From contig NZ_KK082672.1 in the NCBI RefSeq assembly GCF_000599605.1, positions 138,242 through 191,066 on the forward strand: a stretch of 52,825 nucleotides of DNA. Direction: 5' to 3'. Source of the DNA: Prevotella sp. HJM029 (lineage in GTDB: Bacteria; Bacteroidota; Bacteroidia; Bacteroidales; Bacteroidaceae). Below the pieces are notes generated by a model, which made no database searches, was not told the DNA's origin, and was given only the letters and a program-made list of their open reading frames with translations. This document shows, in pieces, positions 52,672-52,825 of the stretch; the stretch's first letter is position 1, and each line of letters begins with the position of its first letter. A program made the translations under genes and the position numbers.

Positions 52672-52825
52672 ATGATAGAATTTGAAGTAAAATCAAAAAA
52701 GCAGTATATATCGTTGAACATAAGAGACAGCCTCAGGCGCATCCCGTATGCAGGTAATGAGGCTGATGGTGTAACCATAGACTATAAGGCAAAATATAGT
52801 CAACAACTGCAATCCATTAAGGACA
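52672..52825 (+). CDS. Partial gene cut by the window end
   Basis: ATG at 52672, preceded by AAGAAG, opens a frame of 51 codons (MIEFEVKSKKQYISLNIRDS...) that is still open at the last base. No signal peptide. Too short to assign. Between 52476 and 52671 I see no gene. Confidence 0.5.
   Translation, partial: MIEFEVKSKKQYISLNIRDSLRRIPYAGNEADGVTIDYKAKYSQQLQSIKD

Overview
The window looks like chromosomal DNA of a Bacteroidales bacterium, most likely Prevotella or a close relative. The signs are SusC/SusD-type and other TonB-dependent outer-membrane loci, many SPII lipoproteins, a MurF-alanine racemase fusion, a zinc-free (type B) ribosomal protein L31, and repeated promoters of the Bacteroidota form TTG or TTTG, then 19-20 nt, then TAnnTTTG. 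No species call is possible from sequence reading alone.

Layout. 0.1-4.1 kb: two convergent copies of a two-gene cassette (a ~70-aa acidic small protein plus a fimbrillin-like lipoprotein). 4.6-8.7 kb: nrfHA nitrite ammonification genes followed by a split System II cytochrome c maturation pair. 8.9-10.0 kb: exported lactonase-type beta-propeller. 10.2-16.5 kb: TonB receptor, two OB-fold-like lipoproteins, rpmE2, and a lipoprotein DRGH nuclease, which may together be an extracellular nucleic acid scavenging locus. 16.7-17.9 kb: dicarboxylate/amino acid symporter. 18.3-30.4 kb: SusC/SusD, DUF4843, PKD-like lipoprotein and two paralogous zinc metalloproteases, the first of which has lost its HExxH site. 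30.6-31.6 kb: DUF6261-like protein. 32.7-39.1 kb: TonB receptor and three surface lipoproteins, probably a metal or metal-chelate uptake locus. 39.7-45.0 kb (minus strand): murF-alr, pepD and a flippase-like membrane protein. 45.0-48.3 kb: MATE exporter preceded by a guanine-type purine riboswitch, a stand-alone 25-codon membrane peptide gene, sodB and ahpC. 48.5-50.6 kb (minus strand): tetR-fabG-rluA operon. 50.8 kb: initiator tRNA, followed by an AT-rich stretch with an IS3-family transposase remnant and unknown genes.

The most unusual signal is a set of four intergenic tandem arrays (17.88, 31.90, 39.36 and 46.80 kb). Their unit sequences differ, but all four share a 41-42 bp period, close to four helical turns. 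In three of them each unit is a short perfect or near-perfect palindrome followed by an A/T-rich tract. In the last array the two stem arms change together (TGCTAA/TTAGCA versus TGCTGG/CCAGCA), which suggests that the hairpin itself is maintained. Other points worth checking are the guanine riboswitch on a MATE exporter, the 25-aa peptide gene with its own promoter and terminator, the active/inactive metalloprotease pair, and the nuclease/OB-fold/TonB locus.
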